Positions 1 to 8,796 are shown, numbered from the stretch's first letter. The stretch is 64,000 nucleotides of DNA from PNON01 sp964387025 (GCA_964387025.1 CAYLUZ010000009.1:62001-126000), one strand, 5' to 3'. A program made the numbers and translations. The notes: generated from the letters alone by a model not told the origin.

Positions 1-885
1 GACAACCTCACCCATGATGGAAGCTTGGTTGGAATTCCAGCTCAACGAGATGCCACGATCCTTTTATATAATCAAAGTTGGGCTAATTCCCTGGGCTTCA
101 ATACGACTCCTGATACATTTGATGAGTTCACGTTACAGACAAAAGCAGCATTTGACGCCAATATCTATCACCAGGAAAAAGTGATGCGGGGAACAGGGGG
201 ATGGTTAATAGATATCCATCCGGAGACAGCGCTTGCCTTCATGGGAACGGATTTTGATTTCAACGATCAGGAAAAAGTATTTTCCCAACCAGCCGTACAG
301 GAAATGTTTGCCAAATTGAAAGAACAGGAGAACCTTGGATATGCCTGGCTAGGAAAAAATAGTGACCCGATCCCGTATTTTGTTAATCGGCAAGCATTAT
401 TTGTCAGTGCATTAAGCTCTGAATTACCTGAAATTATCATTCACATAAAAACATTGAAGATGAAGGATGAGTGGTCAATTATTCCCTATCCGCAGATTTC
501 GGACTCGGCGAATGAAGTAAGCAAAGGATACTCCTATGGATTGCTTGCGGAAACGAAAGAGCAGCAAATGGCAGGATGGCTGTTCATCCAGTGGATGATG
601 AAACCAGAACATCAGGCGTATATTGGTGCGAACCAATTCACAATTCCAATGGACCAAATGGCTATAGATCAACTGATCAATTTTGGAAATGAATCTCAAC
701 TAATCGAATCTCTGCGGCTTATGACAGTAAATGCAGGTGATTTCCCGTCATCTTCATATTGGATATTAGCCAGGTCGATCTTAGGCGATGGATTTCGACA
801 ACTGTTCCAGCCTGAAACCAAAATCGAAATGATTCCCTCCATTATTGATGAAATGGATCAAACGTATTCAGACTATCGAAAGTGA
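1..885 (+). CDS. ABC transporter substrate-binding protein, family 1, 5' end outside the window
   Basis: The reading frame is open from base 1, so only the C-terminal 294 residues or so are present. The TTG at 25 is an internal codon, not the start. The sequence resembles the C-terminal half of family 1 (MalE/UgpB-type) extracellular sugar-binding proteins. It shows a lobe segment reading YNQSWANSLGF, an Asp-rich stretch, and a late GWLFIQWMMKPEHQAYIG stretch of the kind that packs the two lobes together. It should bind a carbohydrate or similar solute outside the membrane and deliver it to permeases encoded upstream, out of view. The gene ends 13 bp before the likely start of the RNase H gene. 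Substrate unknown. Confidence 0.72.
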   Translation, partial: DNLTHDGSLVGIPAQRDATILLYNQSWANSLGFNTTPDTFDEFTLQTKAAFDANIYHQEKVMRGTGGWLIDIHPETALAFMGTDFDFNDQEKVFSQPAVQEMFAKLKEQENLGYAWLGKNSDPIPYFVNRQALFVSALSSELPEIIIHIKTLKMKDEWSIIPYPQISDSANEVSKGYSYGLLAETKEQQMAGWLFIQWMMKPEHQAYIGANQFTIPMDQMAIDQLINFGNESQLIESLRLMTVNAGDFPSSSYWILARSILGDGFRQLFQPETKIEMIPSIIDEMDQTYSDYRK

Positions 886-898
886 AGAAAATCAAACC

Positions 899-1324
899 GT
901 GAAAGTTGTCATTTATACTGATGGAGGATGTGTTCCAAACCCGGGCAGAGGCGGATGGGCTGCTTTGATTCGCTACCCGGGCAGGGATGTCGAAATATCT
1001 GGAATGGAACCCCTCACCACCAATAATCGAATGGAATTGACTGCTGCGATCAAGGCTTTGGAAACACTTTCAAACGGATCAGAAGCACAAGTTTTTACTG
1101 ATTCTGAATATCTGAAAAAGGGGATCACAGAATGGCTGCCCAATTGGCGCAAGAGGGGTTGGAAGCGTAAGGGTGGGACGTTGGCGAATCAGGATCTCTG
1201 GATGAAATTGGACGTTCTAACGCAAAAAATCCCGGTCAATTGGAGCTGGGTGCGCGGCCATGCCGGGAATAAGATGAATGAAAGAGTGGATCAATTAGTG
1301 GGGAAAGCTATTTCCCAGGCATAA
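899..1324 (+). CDS. rnhA: Ribonuclease HI
   Basis: Cleaves the RNA strand of RNA-DNA hybrids in the cytoplasm, removing primers and R-loops. From the chosen GTG start (899) the protein has 141 residues, close to the usual size for RNase HI. The carboxylate set is visible: D8 in YTDGG, E46 in NNRMEL, D68 in FTDSEY and D131 in NERVDQ, with H121 in RGHAGN as the flexible catalytic His. The frame is open further upstream, with TTG at 845 and ATG at 848, but those starts would overlap the preceding gene by about 40 bp and add residues before the first beta strand. GTG 899 has a weak purine-rich GAAGAAA upstream. Confidence 0.9.
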   Translation: MKVVIYTDGGCVPNPGRGGWAALIRYPGRDVEISGMEPLTTNNRMELTAAIKALETLSNGSEAQVFTDSEYLKKGITEWLPNWRKRGWKRKGGTLANQDLWMKLDVLTQKIPVNWSWVRGHAGNKMNERVDQLVGKAISQA

Positions 1325-1338
1325 TAGTCATTGCCTGG
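1315..1338. terminator. Hairpin between convergent genes (weak terminator)
   Basis: CCAGGCA at 1315-1321 pairs with TGCCTGG at 1332-1338. It overlaps the rnhA stop codon and is followed by an A/T-rich run. It lies between rnhA (+) and the PAP2 gene (-), so it could end transcription from either side. The stem is only 7 bp. Confidence 0.4.
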
Positions 1339-1350
1339 TAAAAATTATTC

Positions 1351-1905
1351 TTAGAATAAATTCAAGATGCCAATTATATAAGGCAGGTAAACTGGGCGCA
1401 GCAATAGTACAACAAGTCCATAAATTATGCCTATTATAAAACCTACGACCACGTCCGACAGGTAGTGAACGCCTAAAATCACCCTGGCCAAACCAACGAG
1501 TGGAGCCCAAAAGACAAGTATCCAGGCTAACCATATCGGGCCTAATCCAATAGCCAAAATCCCCAGTGTGAGAGCTCTGGCGGCATGCCCGGATGGGAAT
1601 GAATGCGGATCTGTAATGCGGTAGATTTGCCCCCATTCTCCTTCAGGCCTACGGCGTCGAATCATGAACTTGAGGGACAGCACAAATACAGCAAGAGCTA
1701 ATATGCTACCGCTCAGGATCAATGCCCAGATCTTCCAAGTCTTTTCCCCAAATATCACGACCAAAATCAACCCGGCCAACCAGAACCAGGAATCCCCGGA
1801 ATGGGCAAATACAACAGCAAATGGTTTGATCCATTTGTTGCCTTCAAGTACACGTACAGAACGAGATAACTCTTCGTCTTTTTGAATGATGTTCAGTAAT
1901 GTCAA
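1351..1905 (-). CDS. PAP2-family membrane phosphatase
   Basis: A 184-residue polytopic membrane protein with all three PAP2 signature motifs: K79-x6-R86-P87, P104-S-G-H107 and R141-x5-H147-x3-D151. H107 and H147 would act as proton donor and nucleophile. PAP2 enzymes of this size dephosphorylate lipid phosphates such as undecaprenyl pyrophosphate or phosphatidate at the outer membrane face. The substrate cannot be told from sequence. The start is a TTG whose last bases overlap the stop of the upstream nucleotidyltransferase gene (TTGA), so the two are translationally coupled. It is the last gene of a three-gene minus-strand unit. Confidence 0.82.
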   Translation of the reverse strand: MTLLNIIQKDEELSRSVRVLEGNKWIKPFAVVFAHSGDSWFWLAGLILVVIFGEKTWKIWALILSGSILALAVFVLSLKFMIRRRRPEGEWGQIYRITDPHSFPSGHAARALTLGILAIGLGPIWLAWILVFWAPLVGLARVILGVHYLSDVVVGFIIGIIYGLVVLLLRPVYLPYIIGILNLF

Positions 1906-2678
1906 GATATCCCGACCCGGCTTAAATCTTCTCGAATGATCTCAAATTGGTGAGGTTTATCGACGTCCATACCAATTTCAGGAAATGTATTTTGAATGAG
2001 CTTGCCTTTAATTCCCAATCGGCGGCTAATGATCTTCGCTGCTTCTTCCAGAGTGGCTGAACGGAATAATAATTTTATTAGTAGATCAAAACCCAATATG
2101 GATGCCTGCTTCAATGGATTCTTCCGGGCTGCGATCAAATCCACCCATAATTTTGAAGTATTCTCAACCATATCCACCCTGACTGCATTCAGATCACCAC
2201 CACAAATTGCACAATCTTTTAAATGAGTATACGTTCTCTTTGATTTGGGGTACCTTTTTTCCATTAGTTCCTGGGTGATCACATTGTAAAAAATATCTGC
2301 ATCGCTTTTTTCGACGATGTCGATGAGCCAGTCAACCATTTCGGTTGTAATCGCAGGAATATCAGAGGCTACCAAAAGAACATGTTCGGCTGATGGATTC
2401 AGACGACTTACCTGTTTTATTCCAGTAATAATGTTAGCCAGCATGTCTGCCTGGTTCGGGAGCAAAGTTAAAGGTTTTGGGCATGTGATTCCTCCCAATT
2501 CCGATAAACCTATCAAAACAATATGGTCTACATGTTTCGAATGGCTGACTGCATCCAATACCCACTGGACCATTGGTTTACCTGCGATATTAAGCATCGC
2601 TTTTGGAGCTCCACGAGTATATTTGTATAGAAGCTCGCCTGGCAGGGGGGTACCACCTGCTGTAATAAGGACATCCAT
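1902..2678 (-). CDS. Nucleotidyltransferase-fold protein (GlmU/MobA-like NTP transferase)
   Basis: The N terminus MDVLITAGGTPLPGE, followed by PKAMLNIAGKPMVQWVLDAV, is the NTP-transferase Rossmann-like start: a glycine-rich nucleotide loop, then the PK..L.I.GKP motif. A later VASDIPAIT supplies the metal-binding Asp. At 258 residues it is a single catalytic domain with no left-handed beta-helix. It probably couples an NTP to a sugar phosphate or a cofactor. The start ATG overlaps the upstream stop by one base (TAATG), and the end overlaps the PAP2 start. With a membrane phosphatase next door, a lipid or polyol-phosphate substrate is conceivable, but that is only inference. Confidence 0.7.
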   Translation of the reverse strand: MDVLITAGGTPLPGELLYKYTRGAPKAMLNIAGKPMVQWVLDAVSHSKHVDHIVLIGLSELGGITCPKPLTLLPNQADMLANIITGIKQVSRLNPSAEHVLLVASDIPAITTEMVDWLIDIVEKSDADIFYNVITQELMEKRYPKSKRTYTHLKDCAICGGDLNAVRVDMVENTSKLWVDLIAARKNPLKQASILGFDLLIKLLFRSATLEEAAKIISRRLGIKGKLIQNTFPEIGMDVDKPHQFEIIREDLSRVGIS

Positions 2679-3598
2679 TATTTTAACTCCTGCAGCTGCG
2701 GTTCAAAACCGATCTTGTCAACGACTTTTCCCAGGACATCAAAATAATCACCAGGATGAGCATAGTCCACAGGCTGTGTGCGTCCCATGGCTGCAGCAAT
2801 CGCTGCTTCCATCATATTCGTTCCAAAAGATCTTCCATCAAGGACCGGGGTGGTGGTCATCACATACTGAATACCGCTTTCCTTGAAAAGCTTCATATCA
2901 TCCTGGGTGGTTGTATTCGTAACGATGATCTTTCCGTCCATACGGTCCGGCATATAGCGGGTAATATAATGGCAATCCCCCGCAATGATGCCAGCCCATT
3001 CAAAATACTTTTCCCATTTCGGTGTTCGTTTTTCCTGATCTTCACCAATCGGATATATCCATTTGAATGGAATCCTACCTGCAACAGGCATTAGAATTCC
3101 TGCCATCGTTTTAAGTGAGCTAATTGTATACAGGGCTATTGGAATACCAAGTGCAAACATCATATCACCGTATATACATTTATATTTCGGATCCGAAAAG
3201 GTTTCTGTCATTCCCCATCGATCTACCCCCGTGACAACAAAAACATTGCGTGATTGGATCTTATCACTAAGGGCTTTTTCGAGGGCTGGTCCCGCTTTTG
3301 CTTCCAGCGTATGTTTTAGGCCAGTGCCGTCCAAAACAGGGGTTTTAGTTACATATCTGGTAAGGGATAGCACTGAATACATGGGATACCATTTCCCCCC
3401 AACCAGAATCCCAAGATCTGCACCCCCCACTCCAAAAGCGTCAACTTTTCCATCCAATTCTCGATACATCTGAGCAGCTTTTTCCATATCTCCATCGGTG
3501 CCAATACGTTCAATGCTGACCTTTTCGCCAAGTAGTTCGATTTCAACAGCTTTATCACGTTTTGATGATCCAATACTTATGCTGACTGCTCTTTTCAT
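2678..3598 (-). CDS. Conserved protein of a family often annotated quinate 5-dehydrogenase
   Basis: A 306-residue soluble protein beginning MKRAVSISIGSSKRDK. It has an acidic/Gly segment with DAFGVGGADLGILVGG and a later stretch around GDCHYITRYMPD. From memory, proteins with this start are labelled quinate or shikimate 5-dehydrogenase in Chloroflexota and clostridia, but I see no clear shikimate-dehydrogenase Lys-Asp pair, so the label is doubtful. It is the first gene of a tight unit with the nucleotidyltransferase and the PAP2 phosphatase, which suggests a shared job, possibly in lipid or envelope metabolism. The function should be treated as unknown. Confidence 0.5.
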   Translation of the reverse strand: MKRAVSISIGSSKRDKAVEIELLGEKVSIERIGTDGDMEKAAQMYRELDGKVDAFGVGGADLGILVGGKWYPMYSVLSLTRYVTKTPVLDGTGLKHTLEAKAGPALEKALSDKIQSRNVFVVTGVDRWGMTETFSDPKYKCIYGDMMFALGIPIALYTISSLKTMAGILMPVAGRIPFKWIYPIGEDQEKRTPKWEKYFEWAGIIAGDCHYITRYMPDRMDGKIIVTNTTTQDDMKLFKESGIQYVMTTTPVLDGRSFGTNMMEAAIAAAMGRTQPVDYAHPGDYFDVLGKVVDKIGFEPQLQELK

Positions 3599-3925
3599 TT
3601 GTTAGCCTCCAGGAATGAAATTGCAAGATTTGAGTATACACCGAGTCCGACACTCTGGAAAGATTAACACCAATCATGGTAATTCGATCTAAATGGCGAT
3701 ATCTATTTAACTTTGATTTCATTAATTTCAAAAAAAAGCGGAAATAATAGTAACAAAATGGCTAAAACTGTTGTATTATTAAATTTGCGTTGTATAATAC
3801 TGCAAACATAAATAATACAAGTGAACAAAAGTGAAGGAGGTGAACCTAATCGTCATAAACAGGTTAGGATTAAGCTATTTCTATTCAAATTCATTTAGTT
3901 TCAAGAATATTTACGGAGGAGAAAA
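3599..3925 (+). other. Intergenic region with the dpp operon promoter and leader
   Basis: This is a divergent, A/T-rich spacer. It holds a sigma-70-like promoter (3771-3798) and a perfect AAGGAGGTGA ribosome-binding-like stretch at 3834-3843. From that stretch a GTG at 3840 opens a 29-codon frame whose TGA overlaps the GTG start of the binding-protein gene (GTGA at 3926-3929). CCTAA/TTAGG (about 3845 and 3863) could form a 5-bp stem. No other gene is visible. Confidence 0.5.
3771..3798 (+). promoter_or_regulatory. Putative sigma-70 promoter of the peptide ABC operon
   Basis: TTGTAT at 3771-3776 and TATAAT at 3793-3798 are separated by 16 bp. It points toward the binding-protein gene, leaving a leader of roughly 120 bases. 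The -10 is consensus; the -35 matches at the three key bases. Confidence 0.55.
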
Positions 3926-5590
3926 GTGAACAAGAAAGCATTATTTACCCTGATGGCAGTTATTGTTGTTTTGAGCATGGTGATCACATCATGCGCTCCT
4001 GGACAAACAGCTGCCAAACCCTATAAAGAGCAACCTTATGCTCCATTGAGTGTTGCAGCCCCGAATTGTGATTACGGTGGAATCATCAAGGAAATCAAAT
4101 CCCTGGATGCCCTCACCGTAGAATTCGACCTGTGTGTCCCTGACCCGGCCTTCCTGCCAAAAGTTGCATTCTCTGTATTCGCGGTACAACCCAAAGAATA
4201 CATTGAATACGCCATGATGGATGGCAAGATCCTGGAAGCACCGGTTGGAACAGGCCCATATTCTGTAGAGAAATGGACCCGTGGAGATAGCATTACCTTC
4301 ACAAGAAATGAGAAATATTGGGGCGAGAAAGCCAAGACTAAAACTTTAGTCTTCAAGTGGGCAGCAGAAGGTGCAGCCCGTTTGCTTGAGCTTCAAGCTG
4401 GAACAGTGGATGGTATTGACAATCCTACTCCCGATGATTTTGAGAAGATCCAGGCTGATTCAACTTTACAATTCCAGCCCAGGGAAGCATTGAACATTTT
4501 CTACATTGGCATGACCAATACACACCCGCCGTTTGACAATATCAAAGTTCGCCAGGCATTTGCCATGGGTATTGATCGCCAGCGGATCGTGGATAACTTC
4601 CTTCCTAAAGGATCAACTGTTGCTTCACACTTTACACCATGCTCCATTCCGAATGGCTGTGTAGGTGACGAGTATTATAAATTTGATCCAACCGCTGCCA
4701 AAGCCCTCTTAGCTGAAGCAGGTTTCCCGGATGGATTTGAAACAACCATCACCATGCGTGACGTTGTCCGTGGCTACCTCCCTGAACCAAGTGTTGTAGC
4801 TACCGATATTCAAGCACAATTAAAAGAAAACCTGAATGTCACTGCTGAGATCGTCGTGATGGAATCTGGCGCATTTATTGAAGCGACAGCAGCCGGTGAT
4901 GTTGGTGGTTTACATTTGTTGGGTTGGACCGGTGATTACCCTCACATTACCAACTTCCTGGATTACCACTTTGGGGCAAACCAATCACAATTTGGCACTC
5001 CATACGCGGATATCTATGAAAACCTGCAGAAAGGTGCTCAACTCGCTGATCCTCAAGCGGCAGAACCATTCTATGTAGCTGCCAATAATGCGATCAAAGA
5101 AAATGTTCCTGCGATCATAGTCTCTCATGCCGGTTCCGCTGCCGCTTTCCGCGCCGATGTTGAAGGTGCCCTTGCCAGCCCGCTTGGCAATGAATACTTT
5201 GCTGTAGCCAAGCCCGGTGATCGTGATACCTTCGTCTGGATGCAGAATGCTGAACCGATCTCTTTATACTGTGCTGATGAGACCGATGGTGAATCACTGC
5301 GTGCCTGCGAACAGGTACTTGAATCATTGCTCAGTTTCAAAGTTGGCGGAACAGAGGTTTTGCCTGGTCTGGCAACATCCTGTGATCCAAATGCAGATCT
5401 GACTGTGTACACCTGCCATCTGCGTGATGGTGTGAAATTCCACGATGGTTCCAAACTGGATGCCAGCGATGTTGTTCAATCCTTTGCTGTTGCTCTCGAT
5501 GCAGCCAACCCGCTGCATAAGGGTAATACGGGTGCATTTGAATACATGACCACCCTTTGGGGTTCATTGATCAATGTTCCTGCACAGTAG
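3926..5590 (+). CDS. Peptide/nickel-type substrate-binding lipoprotein (family 5) with circularly permuted domain order
   Basis: Captures a peptide-like solute outside the membrane for the DppBCDF-type importer that follows. GTG start, Shine-Dalgarno GGAGGAG, signal peptide and lipobox ending at C23 (VITSC). Residues about 50-430 match the middle and end of SBP_bac_5: a GTGPYSVEKWTRG segment near 108-120, an FAMGIDRQRIVD segment, and the late GWTGDYPHITNFLD segment. The family's normal N-terminal part instead sits at the C terminus (about 445-550). It includes EPISLYCADETDG, the LPGLATSC region and HLRDGVKFHDG (498-508), then DVVQSFAVAL. The N and C halves therefore appear swapped, with the signal peptide kept in front. 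Pairs of Cys in the C-terminal block suggest disulfides. Length (554) is normal, so nothing is lost. Confidence 0.85.
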   Translation: MNKKALFTLMAVIVVLSMVITSCAPGQTAAKPYKEQPYAPLSVAAPNCDYGGIIKEIKSLDALTVEFDLCVPDPAFLPKVAFSVFAVQPKEYIEYAMMDGKILEAPVGTGPYSVEKWTRGDSITFTRNEKYWGEKAKTKTLVFKWAAEGAARLLELQAGTVDGIDNPTPDDFEKIQADSTLQFQPREALNIFYIGMTNTHPPFDNIKVRQAFAMGIDRQRIVDNFLPKGSTVASHFTPCSIPNGCVGDEYYKFDPTAAKALLAEAGFPDGFETTITMRDVVRGYLPEPSVVATDIQAQLKENLNVTAEIVVMESGAFIEATAAGDVGGLHLLGWTGDYPHITNFLDYHFGANQSQFGTPYADIYENLQKGAQLADPQAAEPFYVAANNAIKENVPAIIVSHAGSAAAFRADVEGALASPLGNEYFAVAKPGDRDTFVWMQNAEPISLYCADETDGESLRACEQVLESLLSFKVGGTEVLPGLATSCDPNADLTVYTCHLRDGVKFHDGSKLDASDVVQSFAVALDAANPLHKGNTGAFEYMTTLWGSLINVPAQ

Positions 5591-5619
5591 TAGACAAATT
5601 GTTTTGTAGTATATAATTT

Positions 5620-5664
5620 GACAACGCGGTATGCGACTTAATAATTGCTGCACACCGCGTTGTC
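5620..5664 (+). terminator. Stable intergenic hairpin after the binding-protein gene
   Basis: GACAACGCGGTATGC (5620-5634) pairs with GCACACCGCGTTGTC (5650-5664), 14 of 15 positions, around a 15-base loop. No T-run follows, so it is more likely an mRNA-stabilising or attenuating structure between binding protein and permease than a full terminator. Confidence 0.6.
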
Positions 5665-5697
5665 ATGTTTCGTTAATGTGAATGAAATGATATCATC

Positions 5698-6777
5698 ATG
5701 ATTCAGTACACTATCCGCCGTTTATTGCTGGCTATTCCTGTCATTTTTGGTATCCTGATCGTAACTTTTGCGCTTTCCCGAATGATTCCGGGAGAACCGT
5801 GCAAGGCTATGCTGGGTGAGAAAGCAACAGCACAAGTATGCGAACAATTTACGAAACAATACGGGTTGGATAAACCGATACCGGTTCAATTTGCAGTTTT
5901 TATGGGGAAAATGCTGCAGGGCGATTTCGGTGAATCCATTCGTTTCAGCCGGCCGGTTACGTTAATACTAATTGAAAGATTACCCACAACTATAGAACTT
6001 GGATTGTTTGCATTATTAATTTCCTGCGTGATCGGTATACCTGCAGGTATCCTTTCCGCACTTAAGCGTAATTCGCCAGTTGACGTTGTTGTAATGGTCA
6101 TATCGAATATCGGCGTCTCCATGCCGGTTTATTGGTTGGGATTAATGCTGGCATACTTCTTTGCTTTGGTATTGAAAGATACTTTCCTGTGGTTGCCTCC
6201 GACAGGCCGCCTTACCGCTGGTATCAGCTCCATCCCATTCTATGAATTATGGAATCTTCCTTATATATCCGAATCATTCGGGCATTATATGTTGCAATTC
6301 TTTTCTAATTTTCTCGTTTTTAATAGCATCATCACCGGAGATTGGGCTGTGCTCAAAGATGCAGTAACGCATTTGATACTGCCAGCCTTAGCTTTAGGCA
6401 CCATTCCCATGGCGATCATAGCCCGGATGACCCGGTCTTCCATGCTGGAAGTCTTGAAGCAGGATTATATCCGGACAGCCAGGGCAAAGGGATTGCAAAG
6501 AAACCTTGTCATATTGAAACATGCACTGCGCAACGCCATGCTGCCGATTATAACGATCATCGGATTGGAGGTTGGAGTATTATTCGCAGGAGCATTACTG
6601 ACCGAAACGATATTTGGCCTTTCAGGGGTCGGAAGAATTCTCTACGAAGCGATCACTGCACGAGATTATCCGATCATCCAGGCTTTCACAGTAGTTATTG
6701 CGACAGGCTATGTATTTGTAAATCTACTGGTGGATCTGTCGTACGTCTTTATTGATCCACGCATACGATTGGAGTAG
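5698..6777 (+). CDS. Peptide ABC transporter permease, DppB/OppB type
   Basis: First inner-membrane subunit of the importer. At 359 residues it has the family start MIQYTIRRLLLAIPVIFGI (first helix), then the GEPCKAMLGEKATAQ loop and the QYGLDKPIPVQF segment. The C-terminal cytoplasmic loop contains DYIRTARAKGL, the EAA motif that contacts the ATPase. An insertion of about 30 residues between central helices (LPPTGRLTAGISSIP...GHYMLQ) is longer than in textbook DppB, a common variation. It follows the binding-protein gene after a 107-bp spacer with a hairpin and is 5 bp from the DppC-type gene. Confidence 0.92.
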   Translation: MIQYTIRRLLLAIPVIFGILIVTFALSRMIPGEPCKAMLGEKATAQVCEQFTKQYGLDKPIPVQFAVFMGKMLQGDFGESIRFSRPVTLILIERLPTTIELGLFALLISCVIGIPAGILSALKRNSPVDVVVMVISNIGVSMPVYWLGLMLAYFFALVLKDTFLWLPPTGRLTAGISSIPFYELWNLPYISESFGHYMLQFFSNFLVFNSIITGDWAVLKDAVTHLILPALALGTIPMAIIARMTRSSMLEVLKQDYIRTARAKGLQRNLVILKHALRNAMLPIITIIGLEVGVLFAGALLTETIFGLSGVGRILYEAITARDYPIIQAFTVVIATGYVFVNLLVDLSYVFIDPRIRLE

Positions 6778-6782
6778 CACGA

Positions 6783-7724
6783 ATGGCAGTTAATACAACA
6801 ACCATTAATAAGAATACCATCAAAGATTATCGCTCCAATAGCCTGTGGCGGCTGACACTACGTAGAATTATGCGCCAACGGTCAGCCATTATTGGAATGG
6901 TGATCCTTGGAATCCTGCTATTGATTGCGATTTTTGCGGATGTCATCGCACCTTTTAGTCCCTACCAGGTATTGATTGGAATTGAAAATGTGGATAAACG
7001 CCAGGCACCGTGCATACACCTGTTGGGATGCCCGGCAGATCAGCCTGAGCATATCATGGGTACAGATGGAAACGTCAGGGATGAATTCAGCCGAATTATT
7101 CACGGAACCAGGATCTCCCTGTTTGTGGGTTTTTCCACGGTAGGGGTTGCCATCATCATTGGAACTTTACTAGGAGCTATTGCCGGTTATACTGGCGGCT
7201 GGTTGGATAATTTGATCATGCGTTTTCTCGATGTCCTGCTGGCTTTCCCTTCCCTGCTATTGGCGATCACGATCGTATCCGTACTCGGAAAGGGACTACA
7301 GAATGCGCTGCTTGCCATAGCCATCGTTTCGATACCTTCCTATGCAAGGGTGGTTAGGGCAAGTGTATTATCCGTTAAGGAAAACGAGTATGTTGCTGCC
7401 TCGAAAGCCTTGGGCGGAAATCATAGCCACATCCTCTTTGGAAGGATCCTGCCAAATGCCATAGCACCCCTAATAGTGCGTGGAACTCTGGGAATTGGAA
7501 CTGCCATTTTGGATGCTGCCGCCCTCTCCTTTATTGGATTAGGGGCACAACCTCCATTGGCAGAATGGGGTCAAATGTTAGGAAGTGAACGCAATCAATT
7601 ATTTACTGCCCCACATCTGGTTTTTTATCCTGGTATTGCAATCATGCTAACAGTGCTGTCATTCAACCTTTTGGGTGACGGTTTACGAGACGCGATCGAT
7701 CCAAGGTTACGATCAGCGGAATAA
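6783..7724 (+). CDS. Peptide ABC transporter permease, DppC/OppC type
   Basis: Second permease, 313 residues. The N-terminal tail and first helix (LWRLTLRRIMRQRSAIIGMV) are typical of the OppC_N region. It is followed by the periplasmic loop with GTDGNVRDEFSRIIHGTRISL and five further helices. The EAA-type loop reads EYVAASKALGG near residue 205. The loop holds two Cys (APCIHLLGCPADQ) that might form a disulfide. It starts 5 bp after the DppB-type stop and ends 13 bp before the first ATPase. Confidence 0.92.
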   Translation: MAVNTTTINKNTIKDYRSNSLWRLTLRRIMRQRSAIIGMVILGILLLIAIFADVIAPFSPYQVLIGIENVDKRQAPCIHLLGCPADQPEHIMGTDGNVRDEFSRIIHGTRISLFVGFSTVGVAIIIGTLLGAIAGYTGGWLDNLIMRFLDVLLAFPSLLLAITIVSVLGKGLQNALLAIAIVSIPSYARVVRASVLSVKENEYVAASKALGGNHSHILFGRILPNAIAPLIVRGTLGIGTAILDAAALSFIGLGAQPPLAEWGQMLGSERNQLFTAPHLVFYPGIAIMLTVLSFNLLGDGLRDAIDPRLRSAE

Positions 7725-7737
7725 TGGAGTATATATT

Positions 7738-8766
7738 GTGGAAAAATTGAATACCCCACTTCTGGAAGTGGAGAACCTGGTCACTTATTTCTATACCGAT
7801 GAAGGTATTGTTAAAGCAGTCGATGGAGTGGATTTTACTGTATATCCGGGTGAGATAATTGGCCTTGTGGGTGAGTCTGGTTGTGGTAAAAGTGTCACAT
7901 CCTTTTCCATCATGAGATTAATTGAACCACCCGGAAAGATCGTGGCTGGCAGGATACTTTTCCAGAATAAGAATTTGCTTGAAATGAATGAAACAGAAAT
8001 GCAGAATATCCGCGGTGCGCAAATCTCGATGATATTCCAGCAACCGCAGAGCTGCCTTAATCCTGTTTTTACAATCGGATCACAAATTGAAGAAGTCTTC
8101 CAGATCCATGGAAAGATCACCAAAAAAGAAGCGGCTGATAAAGCAGTGGAACTGCTCAAATTGGTGGGAATTCCGGATGCAGCCAAAAAGGCAACCGCTT
8201 TCCCTCATGAAATGTCAGGGGGTCAGGCACAAAGGGTAATGATTGCAATGGCCCTTGCGCTAAATCCGAAGCTCCTGATTGCGGATGAGCCGACTACTGC
8301 TTTGGATGTGACAATTCAAGCACAAATCCTAAACTTGCTCGCTGACCTGCGTGGAAAGTTCAATACTTCTGTGATCCTCATCACCCATGACCTGGGTGTC
8401 ATAGCTGAAATGGCGGACCGCGTGGCGATCATGTATGCAGGGAAGATCGTCGAAATGTCAGATGTGCTCAGCCTGTTTGACAACCCGATGCATCCATATA
8501 CACGCGGATTGATCGCCTCAGTTCCTATCATGGGAGAGATTAAAGAAAACCTGGATACTATCCTGGGGAATGTGCCAAATTTGATAGACCTGCCAAAGGG
8601 CTGCCGGTTCGCATCGAGATGTATCCCCCGAGAGGAATATGGTTTGAAAATTTGTACAGAGGTGGAACCTGAGCTAAGTCCGACCCATGGCGAACGGCAC
8701 CTAACACGCTGCTGGTTATACCAGGATGCAGAAGGACATAAAGCGCCATTAGCAGGGAACAATTAA
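7738..8766 (+). CDS. Peptide ABC transporter ATPase, DppD/OppD type
   Basis: Cytoplasmic ATPase powering the importer. Walker A is GESGCGKS, the signature is MSGGQAQRVMIAMAL, Walker B is LLIADEPTTALD, and the switch His is in LITHDLG. The C-terminal oligopeptide-transporter extension has the Cys-rich KGCRFASRCIP...C...C region, which in this family can hold an iron-sulfur cluster. The frame is open from 7675, inside the upstream gene, but GTG 7738 has GGAG at a good distance and gives the normal N terminus (VEKLNTPLLEVENLVTYF). The product is 342 residues. Confidence 0.92.
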   Translation: MEKLNTPLLEVENLVTYFYTDEGIVKAVDGVDFTVYPGEIIGLVGESGCGKSVTSFSIMRLIEPPGKIVAGRILFQNKNLLEMNETEMQNIRGAQISMIFQQPQSCLNPVFTIGSQIEEVFQIHGKITKKEAADKAVELLKLVGIPDAAKKATAFPHEMSGGQAQRVMIAMALALNPKLLIADEPTTALDVTIQAQILNLLADLRGKFNTSVILITHDLGVIAEMADRVAIMYAGKIVEMSDVLSLFDNPMHPYTRGLIASVPIMGEIKENLDTILGNVPNLIDLPKGCRFASRCIPREEYGLKICTEVEPELSPTHGERHLTRCWLYQDAEGHKAPLAGNN

Positions 8767-8796
8767 TGGTAATCATTGAACAGGATGGATCGATCC

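Noticed and set aside
2317..2886. 189-residue frame on the plus strand opposite the nucleotidyltransferase gene
   Set aside because: It lacks recognisable motifs, and the opposite strand holds two clear tightly coupled genes.
8776..8796. Earlier TTG/ATG starts for the DppF-type gene
   Set aside because: The ribosome-site spacing is better for ATG 8797, though they cannot be excluded.
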